Shown piece by piece: positions 46,640 through 58,108 of a DNA stretch of 64,000 nt. A program made the translations under genes and the position numbers. The stretch is from contig NC_088310.1 in the NCBI RefSeq assembly GCF_910592395.1, positions 21,709,501 to 21,773,500 of the forward strand, given 5' to 3'. The stretch's first letter is position 1, and each line of letters begins with the position of its first letter. The notes below the pieces were generated by a model that saw only the letters and a program-made list of their open reading frames with translations, was not told the origin of the DNA and did no database searches. The DNA is from Lineus longissimus. Lineage: Eukaryota; Nemertea; Pilidiophora; Heteronemertea; Lineidae.

Positions 46640-47680
46640 GGCAGTCCCTGTCTGATGTCAAAGAATTGAGATGGGTTTAAAGTTTTGAAACTAATTTGAT
46701 TGAGTATTGTGTGAGGAGGCCTGTGTAACTTTCCACATCAGTTGTGTGAATATTGTTGGAAATCATCGAACCAATGACGGGTAATCCAATATTGTAAATA
46801 TCATAACTACTATTAACCTGTGACATTTTAAGCTCTCTCGTCGCTACGAACCTTTTTTGAAATTCACTTAACCGCTAGTCAGTCCAGTAAACAAGCAAAG
46901 GATACTTCATTGAAATTTGACCGAGAATCGTCGATGTCAACATTGTAGCCTGTCTGCCCAATCTTTTCACAGTCATTCCAAATTCTAGTCAGAGTTTGGA
47001 ACCATGTCCTTTCTCATTTGTACCCACTCTGATTGCATTATCACAAATCCGCTGTCACTTATCCTTTGGCGTTCGATTCTTCTTCCCGCTATCCTGACCA
47101 TTCACTGAGCGCCAGCGATCTGATTCCACTCCAATACCTTGCCGTGGGCAATCTTAACCAGGCTGTCCATCTACTCCCGGATTAATGAAATTTAGTGGCT
47201 TCATTTTTGCTTAGACACAAGTATGACATGAGTTGACAATTAAATCCTGTCTTGACATGTTCATGACTGGTGATGCTGTGTCTAGGCATGATGACTGATG
47301 CTTGTCATCCGGAATCAACACGCAGACAGTTGCAAATATCTGAAGAACGTTCAAACCTGTTTTCAAGTTAACCCATTAAAAAAGAAAATTGATTATCAAT
47401 AACTTACCTTTGTAATATTGTGCCTTAAGCAGGACTCTTAATGGTTTAGAGACTTAGAACTTTACATCTATGTCACTATTCCTTGGTCTCTTTATCCAGG
47501 GCAGAAAAAAATACCATGTTGTGACCCTTCACTGTAATTGCTTGAATAATGAACCGAAAAAAGCTACCTTGCGAAGTATTGCAAAATGGTTCCAAATGAC
47601 ATGAAAAACATTTTTTTTGCACTCATGCAGCCTACACATATGGCTTTTCACGACTGCCCTTTTTCACAAACTTAATAACA
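46640..47680. other. no convincing gene
   Basis: A pyrimidine-rich stretch at 46950-47180. On the minus strand at about 46990-47108 a 38-codon frame (begins MVRIAGRRIERQRISD) has about 32% G-first codons but no splice support. Confidence 0.38.
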
Positions 47681-47685
47681 AAAAA

Positions 47686-47705
47686 ACTCCATCTGACTCC
47701 ATCTG
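47686..47705. repeat. 10-bp tandem duplication
   Basis: ACTCCATCTG occurs twice in direct succession. Confidence 0.85.
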
Positions 47706-47851
47706 GATTTTACAAAATTTGCCACTGGCGGATTGGCAACATTCCGTTTTTCTAAAAAACAAACTTTGGTGATAATAATGGCACTTTGAACCTGTGGTGG
47801 TGTGTTGGAAGTCGAATGTTTAGCTCATAAGGTGCGAACCTGACAAAAAAG

Positions 47852-48127
47852 CTAATTCTCTCTACTAATGAAATATGAGGCCCGCAAATGAACCAATATT
47901 GAATCCAAAAAAGAAATTGGGTGAGATTGGGGAAAAACTGCACTGCGTGGCAAAATAACTTGGCATTTTCTGCTGGTAAATTGGTCATTGTTGTGACAGA
48001 GCAGGAAAGGCTTATTACCTGGTGATGGCGGAAAAATCTGATTTGGAAATAAATTGGTCAGGGTTGCGTGGCAGTCACGCACGTTGCCATATCGCCATTG
48101 GCTATTTTTGCTGATATTATTCTCCAT
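47852..48127 (-). CDS. candidate first coding exon
   Basis: An ATG at 48127 with A at -3 and G at +4 begins a 91-codon frame. The first 36 codons (MENNISKNSQWRYGNVRD, then CHATLTNLFPNQIF) are about 36% RNY and are followed by a CAG|GTAATA donor (exon end 48019). After it, a phase-compatible AG with the frame ENAKLFCHAVQF begins about 49 bp later, but that intron would be very short. Either the exon ends at 48019 with its partner further away, or the frame is read through to 47852. Confidence 0.3.
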   Translation of the reverse strand: MENNISKNSQWRYGNVRDCHATLTNLFPNQIFPPSPGNKPFLLCHNNDQFTSRKCQVILPRSAVFPQSHPISFLDSILVHLRASYFISREN

Positions 48128-48517
48128 CTTATTGCTAGCTTGTGTTAGCTCATTCTATGATATTAGTCTCTCGGCCACAAGTGGCTAGTTAGCCGCTAGT
48201 TATTCACGTTCATGACCATACTAATTCTGACCATTGGAAAAGATACACACATTGATTCGGTTATTACAAGCTAACTTGAGTAATTGAGAATGATTTTCAG
48301 TCGGGCCACACTCGCACACTACTATTAGTAGACTTGTCTTGGTTCGTTATGACAACTCGTTTAATTTCTTGTAAAGTGTGCAAATAACACTAAATGGCTA
48401 CTTGTCAACATAATTCTGACCAAATCCATGGATTGCTTATGACGATGCGATTCCCTTGTGGAGGCACAGCGCTGTGCTGGGTGAATGTAACATCGGGGGT
48501 GATCAAAATATAAAAAG

Positions 48518-48775
48518 TTGGCAGGAACAGTAAATCATGCAATTAATGACCCAGTTGAAGGGAGATGGCAAGGCAGTCAAGGTCATAACATGCTCCATGC
48601 AGAGGCAGTAAATCTTTATCTAGGTGTAGTTCATGGGTCAAGGTTTAAAATGAATATATTTTGCTGTAACAGTAAAGAAATATGGCAAACGTTATCTTCC
48701 TTAAAATCTTGGCTTTGCAACTTTCAATTTCACATTTTCTCCCACTTCGTGAGCCAAACTTCTGGCCTCTTTTGA
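48518..48775 (+). CDS. candidate exon, strong codon bias in first half
   Basis: In the first 44 codons after AAGTTGGCAG about 41% begin with G, the highest value I counted: TVNHAINDPVEGRWQGS, then AEAVNLYLGVVHGS. The second half loses this bias, so the exon probably ends at one of several GT sites (for example CTAG|GTGTAG near 48624). The acceptor has a poor pyrimidine tract. Family unknown. Confidence 0.33.
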   Translation: MAGTVNHAINDPVEGRWQGSQGHNMLHAEAVNLYLGVVHGSRFKMNIFCCNSKEIWQTLSSLKSWLCNFQFHIFSHFVSQTSGLF

Positions 48776-49084
48776 GATTTCTATTCCTACTCAAGGTCCG
48801 TGACTGGCTGCCCGGTTTAGATTATGCCAGCCATGTTTCAAGGAATTACACCAAAAAACAACATCTCCTTATCTCACTTACACATGTATTAGAATCAAGC
48901 GGTGGTTCAAATCAGCTTGGCGACCATCAAGTCTTTTCTATCGTATCTGACTGCGATCATGCTCTTAATACCCGACAGAGCACCCTGTACTCGTCGAATA
49001 TCCTTTCATTTATGTGGCGAGGATTTTATTCAGTTTATTCACTTCTTTGAAATAGCTATAATTATGAAGCAGCATTTGATTGAA

Positions 49085-49339
49085 CTAATATCGCCAGACC
49101 TCGGAGACCGATATGTCAATCAGTGAATGAATTTCTTTTATTGAACATGCTGGTTGTGTTGTAAGATATGTTTTGATGTGTCCATTTCTCCTCATGGGAA
49201 TTCTAAAGCCGGCACCAGGAACCCTGGTTTTATTTCTGATAAAATTGGCCCCATTCTCCCCTCCGCCGCGGTAGCTTGGACGCAAGCCATGGAATTTAAT
49301 CATCATCCCTCGGCGCTTGATTGGATTCGAAGTTGCCAT
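49085..49339 (-). CDS. candidate ORF, basic N-terminus
   Basis: ATG at 49339 directly after an in-frame TAG. Of 84 residues the first 50 are basic and Gly-rich (KRRGMMIKFHGLRPSYRGGG, then VPGAGFRIPMRRNG) with about 27% G-first codons. The remainder is less clear. The AG of the TAG could also be a splice acceptor. No family recognised. Confidence 0.3.
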   Translation of the reverse strand: MATSNPIKRRGMMIKFHGLRPSYRGGGENGANFIRNKTRVPGAGFRIPMRRNGHIKTYLTTQPACSIKEIHSLIDISVSEVWRY

Positions 49340-49550
49340 CTACGTGTATTGTGTCCATTTTAGATTTAAATTATCACCATGGTTCATTTGATTAAATTTG
49401 TTGGGATGAAGGTATGACCTGACTGCCGGATCAACGCCACTAGACGAGATCCTTAGAGATGGCAACAGTCAACATTGGACACCCAACTTTCAATAATGGT
49501 CAATAAGATGCCTGGATTGGTCTCGAAAGCACCTTTAGTTGTATCATTTG

Positions 49551-49870
49551 GTCGAGGGCAGTAATTGTCGATTGCAATTCTGTTCAGCATGGACGTTGCA
49601 TATGAGAGCCTTCCCTTAACAAGTCTGTTTCGAGAATGTGATCAAATCATTGATTTCAGAAGAACTCGTCAGTTCATGTTCCAGACTGACAGTGTTTAAA
49701 AGTTCATGCATAAGTTTGCTCCTCCAGCTATTAATTTAGTTGAGTGCAGTGTTGGTCATTGCGAGTTTGATCAACATGGACACGACATTGGAGAAGCTCC
49801 CTTTTTCAAGTTCGTTTGAAGGAAGTGACCAAACTGTTGAAGAACTTGTCAATTCATATCTAAGTTGAAA
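49551..49870 (+). repeat. diverged 188-bp tandem duplication with a small reading frame
   Basis: Unit 1 (from 49551, GTCGAGGGCAGT) and unit 2 (from 49739, GTTGAGTGCAGT) align for about 125 bp at roughly 70% identity. Each carries an ATGGAC start at the same place (49589 and 49777), opening frames MDVAYESLPLTS and MDTTLEKLPFSS. Shared residues include MD, LP, a Ser, Phe and DQ. Unit 1 has a 7-bp insertion (TTTCAGA) after DQII that shifts its frame. Discounting it, the next residues agree with unit 2 (EELV). The agreement across the indel suggests the duplicated unit was once translated. Confidence 0.65.
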
Positions 49871-50997
49871 CTCGGACCAACTTAAGATATACAATCATCT
49901 TTAGAATAACTGACTTGGAACCGACATACATGTATCTTGTCTCATGAATGTTTTAGTATTTAAATATGCTGAGTAATTAAAACAGAATTAAACTTTTACG
50001 AAAACGGCCTAATTTGGTAAATCCAATTTCGAGCTGAGGACATCAATTGCAACCAGATGTATGATTCTCTAACCTTAGTTTTGACATCGACCTAGATAAA
50101 AGGTGCCTTTTTCTTTAAGCTTAACGAACCCCATTGTTGACAGTCCGATCCCACTATTTCTCATATCGTGCATTTGAAGCTTTGCCTCACACCGATGTGA
50201 CCCATGCCTCATTAGTCCCTGACATTATCAGTCTAGTCAACTAGCTGGAGTGTCCATTTCGGCTAATTTAATAGCCATTAGTGAGATCATAGTGGATATG
50301 GGCTGGAATCACCACAAATCTCATTTATCATAACAAGAGTGTGACTTGAAAAAGGCTCTGCCGTTATAAAGTTAGACGCTCATTTGTTGGTGATTACCTT
50401 TCTGTTAGTTTAGCCGATTTTAGGGAGGGTTTGATTTTTTGACTTGACTTTTAAGATGATCTTCGCTTGTGTACCTCTGCCTAGGCTACTTTATTCAGTT
50501 TCCGGAGATTTCAGTGACATTAACATCTATGGTTAAGATCTGCATCATGTTGACTCTGGCATGTGATACAAGTCACTTTTCATTCTGCCTCTGTGATTGT
50601 GTCTTTTGGACAATGTCAGTTCACATTTGGTCCCATCATTCTCGATTTTGGTTTTTTAAGAGCCTCTCCTCGACCAGATAACTGTGTGTGAAGCTTGCAT
50701 ATTGTATGCACTTTGAATAACAGTATTGTGCTTATGTTTAGCTATTTTAGTTACCCTTATATTGACCCTGATCCCTGACCCATTATCTCAACCAGCAATG
50801 AATTACAAATGTTACCACTAACTTCTCCCTTAGGTATGTCTTTGCCTACGACTTGTAAATGTTGATTGCGATATTTCTGGACATCCCATCCACCAAGGGA
50901 GTCGTGAAGAGTCACTTGAGAGACCTGTGCAGAATGTAAAACACTACATTTGCCGGATAATTAAATGCCCAGTGCACTCATTCCTGAGCACAAGTAG

Positions 50998-51114
50998 AGG
51001 CTAGACCACCGTCTACCTCATGGTTATGGAGATCTGATGTTTGCCTGGACCAGTGCCCGGCCAGCTCATGCTCCGAGAAGTGTTCAGGCTGCGAGTAAGT
51101 CAGTCGTTAGATGA
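50998..51114 (+). CDS. candidate terminal exon
   Basis: After CTCATTCCTGAGCACAAGTAG a phase-0 frame of 38 codons ends in TGA. RNY is about 43% and G-first about 35%, both high: RLDHRLPHGYGDLMFAW, then SARPAHAPRSVQAASKS. A competing frame over the second half is Cys-rich and ends at a perfect GA|GTAAGT donor (near 51094), so the true frame is open to question. Family unknown. Confidence 0.37.
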   Translation, partial: RLDHRLPHGYGDLMFAWTSARPAHAPRSVQAASKSVVR

Positions 51115-51119
51115 TTTAG

Positions 51120-54100
51120 GATTTTCGATTTTATGCAAATGAAACTTGGCGCATTTAAAAATATACATGGAACAAAAACAACCTTAGGCTTGCATCAAAA
51201 TTCTTCAAGGAATAAGCAGTACAGATGAAAAAATGTCAAAACCATTGCTCTTCAAAAATATACAAAAATGCATATAAAATATTCAAGTCTCAAAACAAGA
51301 AGTCTCGGTGATGATATTTGCATTAAAAAACCCCTTCCAGTTATCAGAGCTATGCTGATTGGTTAAGAGAAATTGTATCACTGCCCATTGGCTTTATACC
51401 TGTATTCACACCTTTCAACCCATCTGCGCAGTGAGCTAGTTGCCATTTTGTTGTGGTAGATATATCTAAAATATCAAAACATTTTATGTTTTGGAAATTG
51501 TTTCTTGTTTAAGTTTGATAAAAGGCTCAGAATTAATAACAAATTAGACGTCAATGATTAGATTGCAAATGAAGAAATTAAACTTGTTCAACAAGATGGT
51601 TGCTAAGCCTTTACTTATGATGCTAAAATAAAACTACTTCAAGAAACAATGTTTTGAGTTGAAATGTCATGTATTGCGACACTGGGAGAAGAAACACTGC
51701 CTCCTTTAACGACTAGTATGACTAAAGGGCAAAAAACTCTGGCCTGTCACCACTAATGGAATGAGACGATGCAACCAAAGGACTTCCGCTCTCGACAATC
51801 CTGCTATGAAAGGACACAAGAGACCGCCTGCACTTGTCATTATCAAAATGATATTACACAACAATAACAAAGCCTTCCATCACAGAATCTGATGAGGATG
51901 AAAAAAGTAAAATGCAAAAGAAGGCGGTCTGCTTGTCGTTTTCTTGGCATATGAGAAAAAACTCTGAGAATAGATCATGGCATGCTTTGGAATGGCGTAG
52001 CAAAGAGAACTTGAGAATATAACCTCGATCGTAATATCATAATGAAACCACAAGAATAGCACAATAACAAACAAGATTATGTTAAACTTATTAGTAAAAA
52101 GAAATAAAAGCAAGCTTACGGCAGCTCTCGTTGTATGGTTTGGTAACGCGACACACCTGATGCAGCCAATGCATCATCATAAAGATGATAAAGAACCGCG
52201 GCTTATGAGGACAACAAAAATGGATTCATAGACGGGTTTGTTAGCTTAAGGGACGTCAGACTTCAAAATAATGTGTATCTTGAAATTCCACATGCATATA
52301 TGGTGCAGTTAAATTATCTCAAATATTATATTGTAATTGTTATATTTGTGTTGATTATTTCCAAATACCTAACAGACCATGGTAATCTCGGCAAAAAGTT
52401 GCTACCCGAAAAAAAGATTGCTACGCGCTACGTTATACATGAACTCACAATGCTGAAGAAAAAAAGGAGGAATTTTCAGTATCTAGTATATAGAATATTT
52501 GGTCGCGCTATTATTTTTGTCTTTTGTACTTTTCAGATCATCCTAGAGAGATTGGGCGCACCTTTTTGGTCGCCACTCTCCAGGTCAGGTAGCTGGTACC
52601 CACCGGACACTGAAGTAATATGAACTATGAACAAATCAGACGATGAAGGGTCTCCATATCTAGTCTCCTCCATTATTTCTGTCGTGAATACCAGATCACC
52701 CCAGAGTGATTGGTCACCTAATCCCCGGTTCAATCTACCTCTCTAATCATCCCCTGACACTAGTATCGCATATTTATTGGTTGGAGGTCAGTAAGCCACA
52801 GTCATGAATGTATATTATCGATGACACGTTGCACAGAAATGTCATATAAATATTAAGGATTCAAATTTCTGGACATTTGGCCAGTTTGGTTGGCAAATTT
52901 ATCTGTTGCTGATCGTGTCTGATTAACCAGTCTTGGCGAACAGCATTCATTTAGCAACAAAACTGGATACAGTTTATCATAGAGAGTGAAGTGCAAATTT
53001 AGTTCTAGCAAACATGAAAGTATGCTACATGTATCAGTAGTTTCAAGTTAGCATAACATCAAACGTCCAATGGCAATTATATCTTGTCCCCTTGACTGGG
53101 ACCATTGATTAGAAATCTCTCAGGCCAAGGTCAACGACCACCAGCCGTGACTAAACATCAATAATTTCACAGTTTGAGATTTAATGACCATAGTCAAGTA
53201 CCATCCTTGACGTCGGCAAATATGGAGACAAATTTGATCACTTTCTGTATTTGTACTTCTGCCTTTTCATATCTTGTTTAGGCCACTCCTTGATTGACCT
53301 TTTCGTTTTTTTGTCTCAGAGACAGAAACTTAACTACGTATTGCCAAGTTTGCTCTCTTGTGCAAGAGGTTCTTGACTTTGGTGTCTTTCAGTCATGTTG
53401 GTTCAGCCACTTTCTACTTGGCATGTTACCTTACTATACTGACGCAAGGCCTGTGCAGAATTATTTACCTTGATATGCCAAGATATACCGTGTGTCCCAA
53501 AAATAATTTCCAATTCCTAATGACAAAAATTAAAAGATACCTGGCCTATATGAGTACGCCAGGTCAGTAGATTGAAGCTAGGAAAAAAGTTCAGCTTGAT
53601 GGTATTTTGGCATTCGAACATATCTCAAGTTTCCTTGACTCTTCTGCTTCTGGTTATTTGACAGTGGAGTATGAATTAACATCTTGTTAATTTCCCTTCC
53701 TTCCTTCCAAACCATTCCACTTGACCCCATTCACTGTCACATATTCGGTCACAACTGTGTTAATTAAACCTATACCATTTGCAATTATCACTTCTGCTAA
53801 TTACTACTGAAATCAATTTCCACGACTTTTTGTATCAAGTTCATTTTAACACGTCTTTAGTCTGGACACTTTAAGATAACTCACATCTGACCCAGACAGA
53901 AACAGCCGTTATGTTCTCTAGTTTTACTGCATTTTACCATCGTTCTCTTAGCGAGGGTAAAACATCAAGACCAATAAAACTTCAAGTGGACTGATGTCAT
54001 CCTGTCAGTACTCGAGTATCAGCAAGTTCTGTTAGCTCAATAGGACTTTGGTATTGGTCTAGCGTGCCTTTAAGTAGCCATTATGATGCAGTTGTACAAG

Positions 54101-55340
54101 TTGGAAAGAGTCACGTTACTGAATCGATGTGATGTTTGTCACTGAATCTCGTGGCTGGTCACACTGCTCTGTATACAATGCATTTTCTCCGCTGCACTTA
54201 ACTTCCATTTTTATTTCACGGTACTTTTGTGGTACTTATCGTTGGACAGATCATTGTCTCATTGACAGTGCACAAGGGCCATTTTGGTTGTATTGTTTCT
54301 GAAATGATGAGAATCACTAACAAAGAGATCGTCCCGTTGATTTTTGTGCTATTGTATCTTTCTAGAATTTCCTGGTATTCTTTCTGCTGTTAAGTAATGT
54401 TCTGGCTAATATGTTTTAATTGCAAACGGGTGAAGTAACGTGCTAATGTACAGGAAATTTGAATACCGTAATAGAGTTGATTCGGGGGTATGTATTGGAG
54501 TATGGGGCATCTAATGTGGAGGTGCAATGACCTTCACTTGCGCTACAGAGGCGTGTTGCGTTATCCCCCTCAAGATCACTTTGCATCGCACATTCAATTT
54601 CGTGTCCTCATTTAATTTTTCGAGACGATGATGTTTGCTTGCAGAATTGGAGATCATAGCCCATGTCGGTCCCATTTGCATGTTTTTGGATTAGTCATTT
54701 TAATCTCAAGTCGGTCGTCTGCTTCTAAATTATTCTGCTGGACAGAGAGAAGCCCTTGTACCATTAATCAAAACCGCGAAGACTACTGGCGATCGCTTCC
54801 AATGCCAATTTCTTCGAATTTGATCACTAATCTAATTTTAACTGCTGCTGCAAATTTGCTTTTCCTAATGGACTTTGCTCGCCAGTAACGTGAACTTGAA
54901 ACCCAATCGCCTTTACAACTAGTAATTGAAGGAAAGTGAGAGAAATGGCGAATATTTGAATGTGTCCGTGTCTAATTTGGTCGCATCTTCGCAAGTCTGA
55001 TCAGATTCTCTTATCATAATTCTACTTAAGAATTTAGTAATTGCCATTACTGGCATGAGTTTGGCAGAGGACAGTGGTGATTCACATGGTCCTGAATGGA
55101 AATTAACTCATTTAGCTTCCAGACCTTTCAGGTGTCAGATTTGGTCATACTTCTCATCGCAAAATACGGATCCTAGAATTTCACAAGTGTTTTCAACGAG
55201 TTGAAATAACAGCATACAATTGTAATTGAGAGGTCAAATAATTTCTTTCGAGATTATGTGTTTCTGGTCGTTCTTCTTGGCCTCTATGGCAATTTAATTT
55301 CAGAAAGTGCACACCTGTAGACACCTTTACCCGTTTCTTT
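51120..55340. other. largely empty region
   Basis: About 4.2 kb with no supported gene. The segment 52530-52740 is more G+C-rich and open on both strands (minus frame contains YGDPSSSDLFIVH), but has no coherent splice sites. The 54480-54600 segment has a short frame (WRCNDLHLRYRG) without support. Confidence 0.45.
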
Positions 55341-55346
55341 TGGCAG

Positions 55347-55507
55347 GAAAAGGCCGTTTTGTTGAGGGCAATATTGATTATCAAGACATCGTATGCAATG
55401 TGATATGGATGCAATTCGGCAAGAAGGCAGAAATTGTACGACTCTGTAACCCTGACGGTAAAGTTTACCCAATACACGAACATGTCCTACTGAATACAAA
55501 TGCTTAA
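55347..55507 (+). CDS. candidate terminal exon, good coding signal
   Basis: The acceptor CCCGTTTCTTTTGGCAG (ending 55346) is strong. Two bases complete a codon and 52 more follow to TAA. About 35% of codons start with G and 36% are RNY. Product stretches: KGRFVEGNIDYQDIVCNVIW, GKKAEIVRLCNPDGKV, ending YPIHEHVLLNTNA. It reads as the C-terminal end of a folded cytosolic or nuclear protein. No family recognised. The preceding exon, not identified, must end one base into a codon. Confidence 0.5.
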
Positions 55508-55965
55508 AACATCTAAGAGACAGAGTTGATTTTTGTTATGCTGACATTTACGCGTAAGGTCGACTTGCTGCCGGTGCTCTGCAGTGAAGTAGCATACTAA
55601 ATGGGTGCATCTCGGCACATCAAACCCACAAACGCTATTGACAGACTGTTGGTTTTTTTGGTCATACATTCAAGACGAGGCGAGAGAGCTGATCTGTACT
55701 TGAGCCAAAAATTGTTAAAAGAAAATGTAAGGCAATATTTTAATGCAAAAATTGCATGATATAAACATGAATAAGTTAAATAGTGCATAATGAATGTAGA
55801 AGCTTCGAATACGAGTGTTTTAAAAATAACATGTGGAGCCAATAACACTTCACAACTATCACAGATAAGGTGTAACCTTGTCTTACTTAGCAGGTGTGTA
55901 AACTATATCAAAAACGACTGCAGATCAATTGGTTTGTCCCCTTCAACTCTTTCCTGCACTAAAAG

Positions 55966-56111
55966 CTGTTTACACCAGCATCCTTACTGTCAGCTTTGAC
56001 AGCCATAATATGGTATTTAAAATCCCTTTGAGGATTTCCAAAACGCAAATTAACGTGGCAATAAAAATGAATTTCTCTGTTAGCTGCATTGAATTGGCTA
56101 AGAATCTCCCG
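55966..56111 (+). CDS. candidate internal exon
   Basis: Very pyrimidine-rich approach (CCCCTTCAACTCTTTCCTGCACTAAAAG), two bases, then 48 codons to a CCG|GTGACT donor. RNY is about 36%. The product has alternating strand-like segments (YTSILTVSFDSHNMVFKIP, then INVAIKMNFSVSCIELA). The frame ends seven bases further on anyway. It lies 460 bp after the terminal exon at 55347-55507, so it would belong to another transcript or an alternative 3' end. Confidence 0.37.
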
Positions 56112-56119
56112 GTGACTTC

Positions 56120-58105
56120 CTGACAAGCTCTTCTACAAAGCTAGTGGCGTTTGTTTGCCAAAGGTGCCAACTGTCTCAGCCATCTTCCTTGATTTCCGGC
56201 TTCTCAAGATGAAGATGGCACAACTACACTAATGACTAACTGGCAGCAACACCAACTCCAGGAAACCATCCATTTTAGCCTTGCTCTCTCCTAACACCAA
56301 GCTTCCTGTCTGCCAGCGTCATGTCAGGGGGCCCCTGATGTACCCTCGATGCTGTCACGGTTTGATGCCGCACTGTTCCATGTTTCGGCTAAAATGTCAA
56401 CCTGATAAAAACAAACCTGTGCTTTCCATACGGGAAGTCATTGATGTTTTTGACATCAGATAAATTTTCTTGGGCATCTGTTCACCTTTCTGAATATCGG
56501 TTGCAATAATAACTAGTGGTTTAAATGGAATGGGTGTGACGGTGGGTTGTCCTGAAAACTCACTTTCTGGGTATTTCATTCTCACCAGTTCTTTAGTTCC
56601 CAGGATTTAATATGATCGACCCCCACCAAAAGAATATGAAGGAGGACTCAATTTGAGCTTAGCATACGTATGTGTTGATTGGTATTGCGATACTCTCCAA
56701 CATGAAATCCAACTGACAAAAAAGACGCCCTCCAATACGTGGATGCCCCCTTATCTACTACAGTAGAAGCCCCAGGAAGCTTGTGTGATGGATGCGTCTT
56801 TCTGTTACCCTGGTTATCCATGCTCTGCTGTCATGCAGTGACCATCGAGGAAACAGATCCTCCCAGCAACAGACACCATAATATCCGCTGAAGATATTGC
56901 CCTGATCCTTCCAATTATTTGGACAGGGCGCTGAAGGATAATGGGGAAGAAATCACCCTATCACTCAGGTGTCACTTACATACGCCACTGACCAACACAA
57001 TTTGTCAACATATATTGTGATACCCCATCACGCGATGCCACGTCGTGGCTGATTTGTACCATTGACTGATGATGCTGGAGACAAAATGGTGGGAAGAGAA
57101 TTGGTGGCCATATGATGTTGTCTTACATTAACCCTGTTGGAAGAGGACAATGAGGCACGAGTTGTGGTATTCATTCCCCTTGTTTCCCGGTGACTAATAT
57201 TCGTAGTTAACTTGGTTTGGAGATTAGGAAATATTTCTCTTAGTAGTACTGATATACTGTGTGAGAGGAGAGACACCTATCGGCGTCTTTAATTCATAAT
57301 TTAATCCGGCTCAGCTGGCTTTTGCATTAACCTCTGTTATAACAGAATTATAGAAAAATCTGAATCCGAAAAATGTCGGTAACATCACCATTACTGGGTT
57401 GCTTTCCCTTAACTGCTTGAACAATATCATGAACCCTTCTTATTTTCGTTGATGTCTACTCCATACCTACAGCGTAGGTTGAACCAGTTGGTTACATCAA
57501 TGAACTTCTATTTATTTCGAACCATGGCATCTTGGTCAAAGCCAGTTTCACGCAAATTACCACTGATAATGTGTCAGGTGTTTTGCGTCAATGAACGAAT
57601 CGACTTATTTCTACAATGCAGAAACGTCTCCCAGGTGTTTGACGCTGCACGATTCTCACAAAATAAGAAGTCAATAGTTACACCAGAATCTCATGGACAG
57701 GTGCCGGTATCTGTTATTGACTAGCACCTCTCGTCCCCGCTAATTTCTCAGAGGTGTGGCTGAATTTGTTGATAATCATGTGAGATTCCTCAGCTATCAC
57801 GACCTAAAAATGTTGTCCAACTGGGAGAGGCAAGTGTCAAATCATGTGAAAATTAAACTAAATTAACTCCCCTTAATATAAAAAAAAGGTAAGTGTAAAA
57901 TTGGCAAAATTCAGTGGCTGCGTTTTTATTTCCCGTTGTGTTCACTCGGACTGCATAATTCTTTTTCAGAGCTCTATTCACTGTAAAAAAAATCAACTAT
58001 GATATAGGAACCGTGTTATGACCATGTTGACACTGATAGCTATCTATGTTACCAAGTGTAGGACACGGAAATTGATCCAGCGAAGCACTTTAAACTGGCC
58101 ATTGG
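56120..58105. other. no convincing gene
   Basis: Several short open frames. The 91-codon plus frame at 57449-57724 starts after a fair acceptor (CTACTCCATACCTACAG) but has background codon statistics. A 38-codon frame at 56125-56240 (plus) reads LPKVPTVSAIFLDFRLL without splice support. Confidence 0.4.
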
Positions 58106-58108
58106 TGA

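Noticed and set aside
48682-49050. 122-codon plus-strand ORF
   Set aside because: No coding bias; overlaps better-supported frames on both strands.
52273-52733. Plus ORF of 116 codons and overlapping minus ORF of 66 codons
   Set aside because: A locally G+C-rich patch opens frames on both strands; splice sites around TTTTCAG and CCAGGTCAG do not give a consistent model.
57449-57724. 91-codon plus ORF after a fair acceptor
   Set aside because: G-first and RNY fractions are at or below background.
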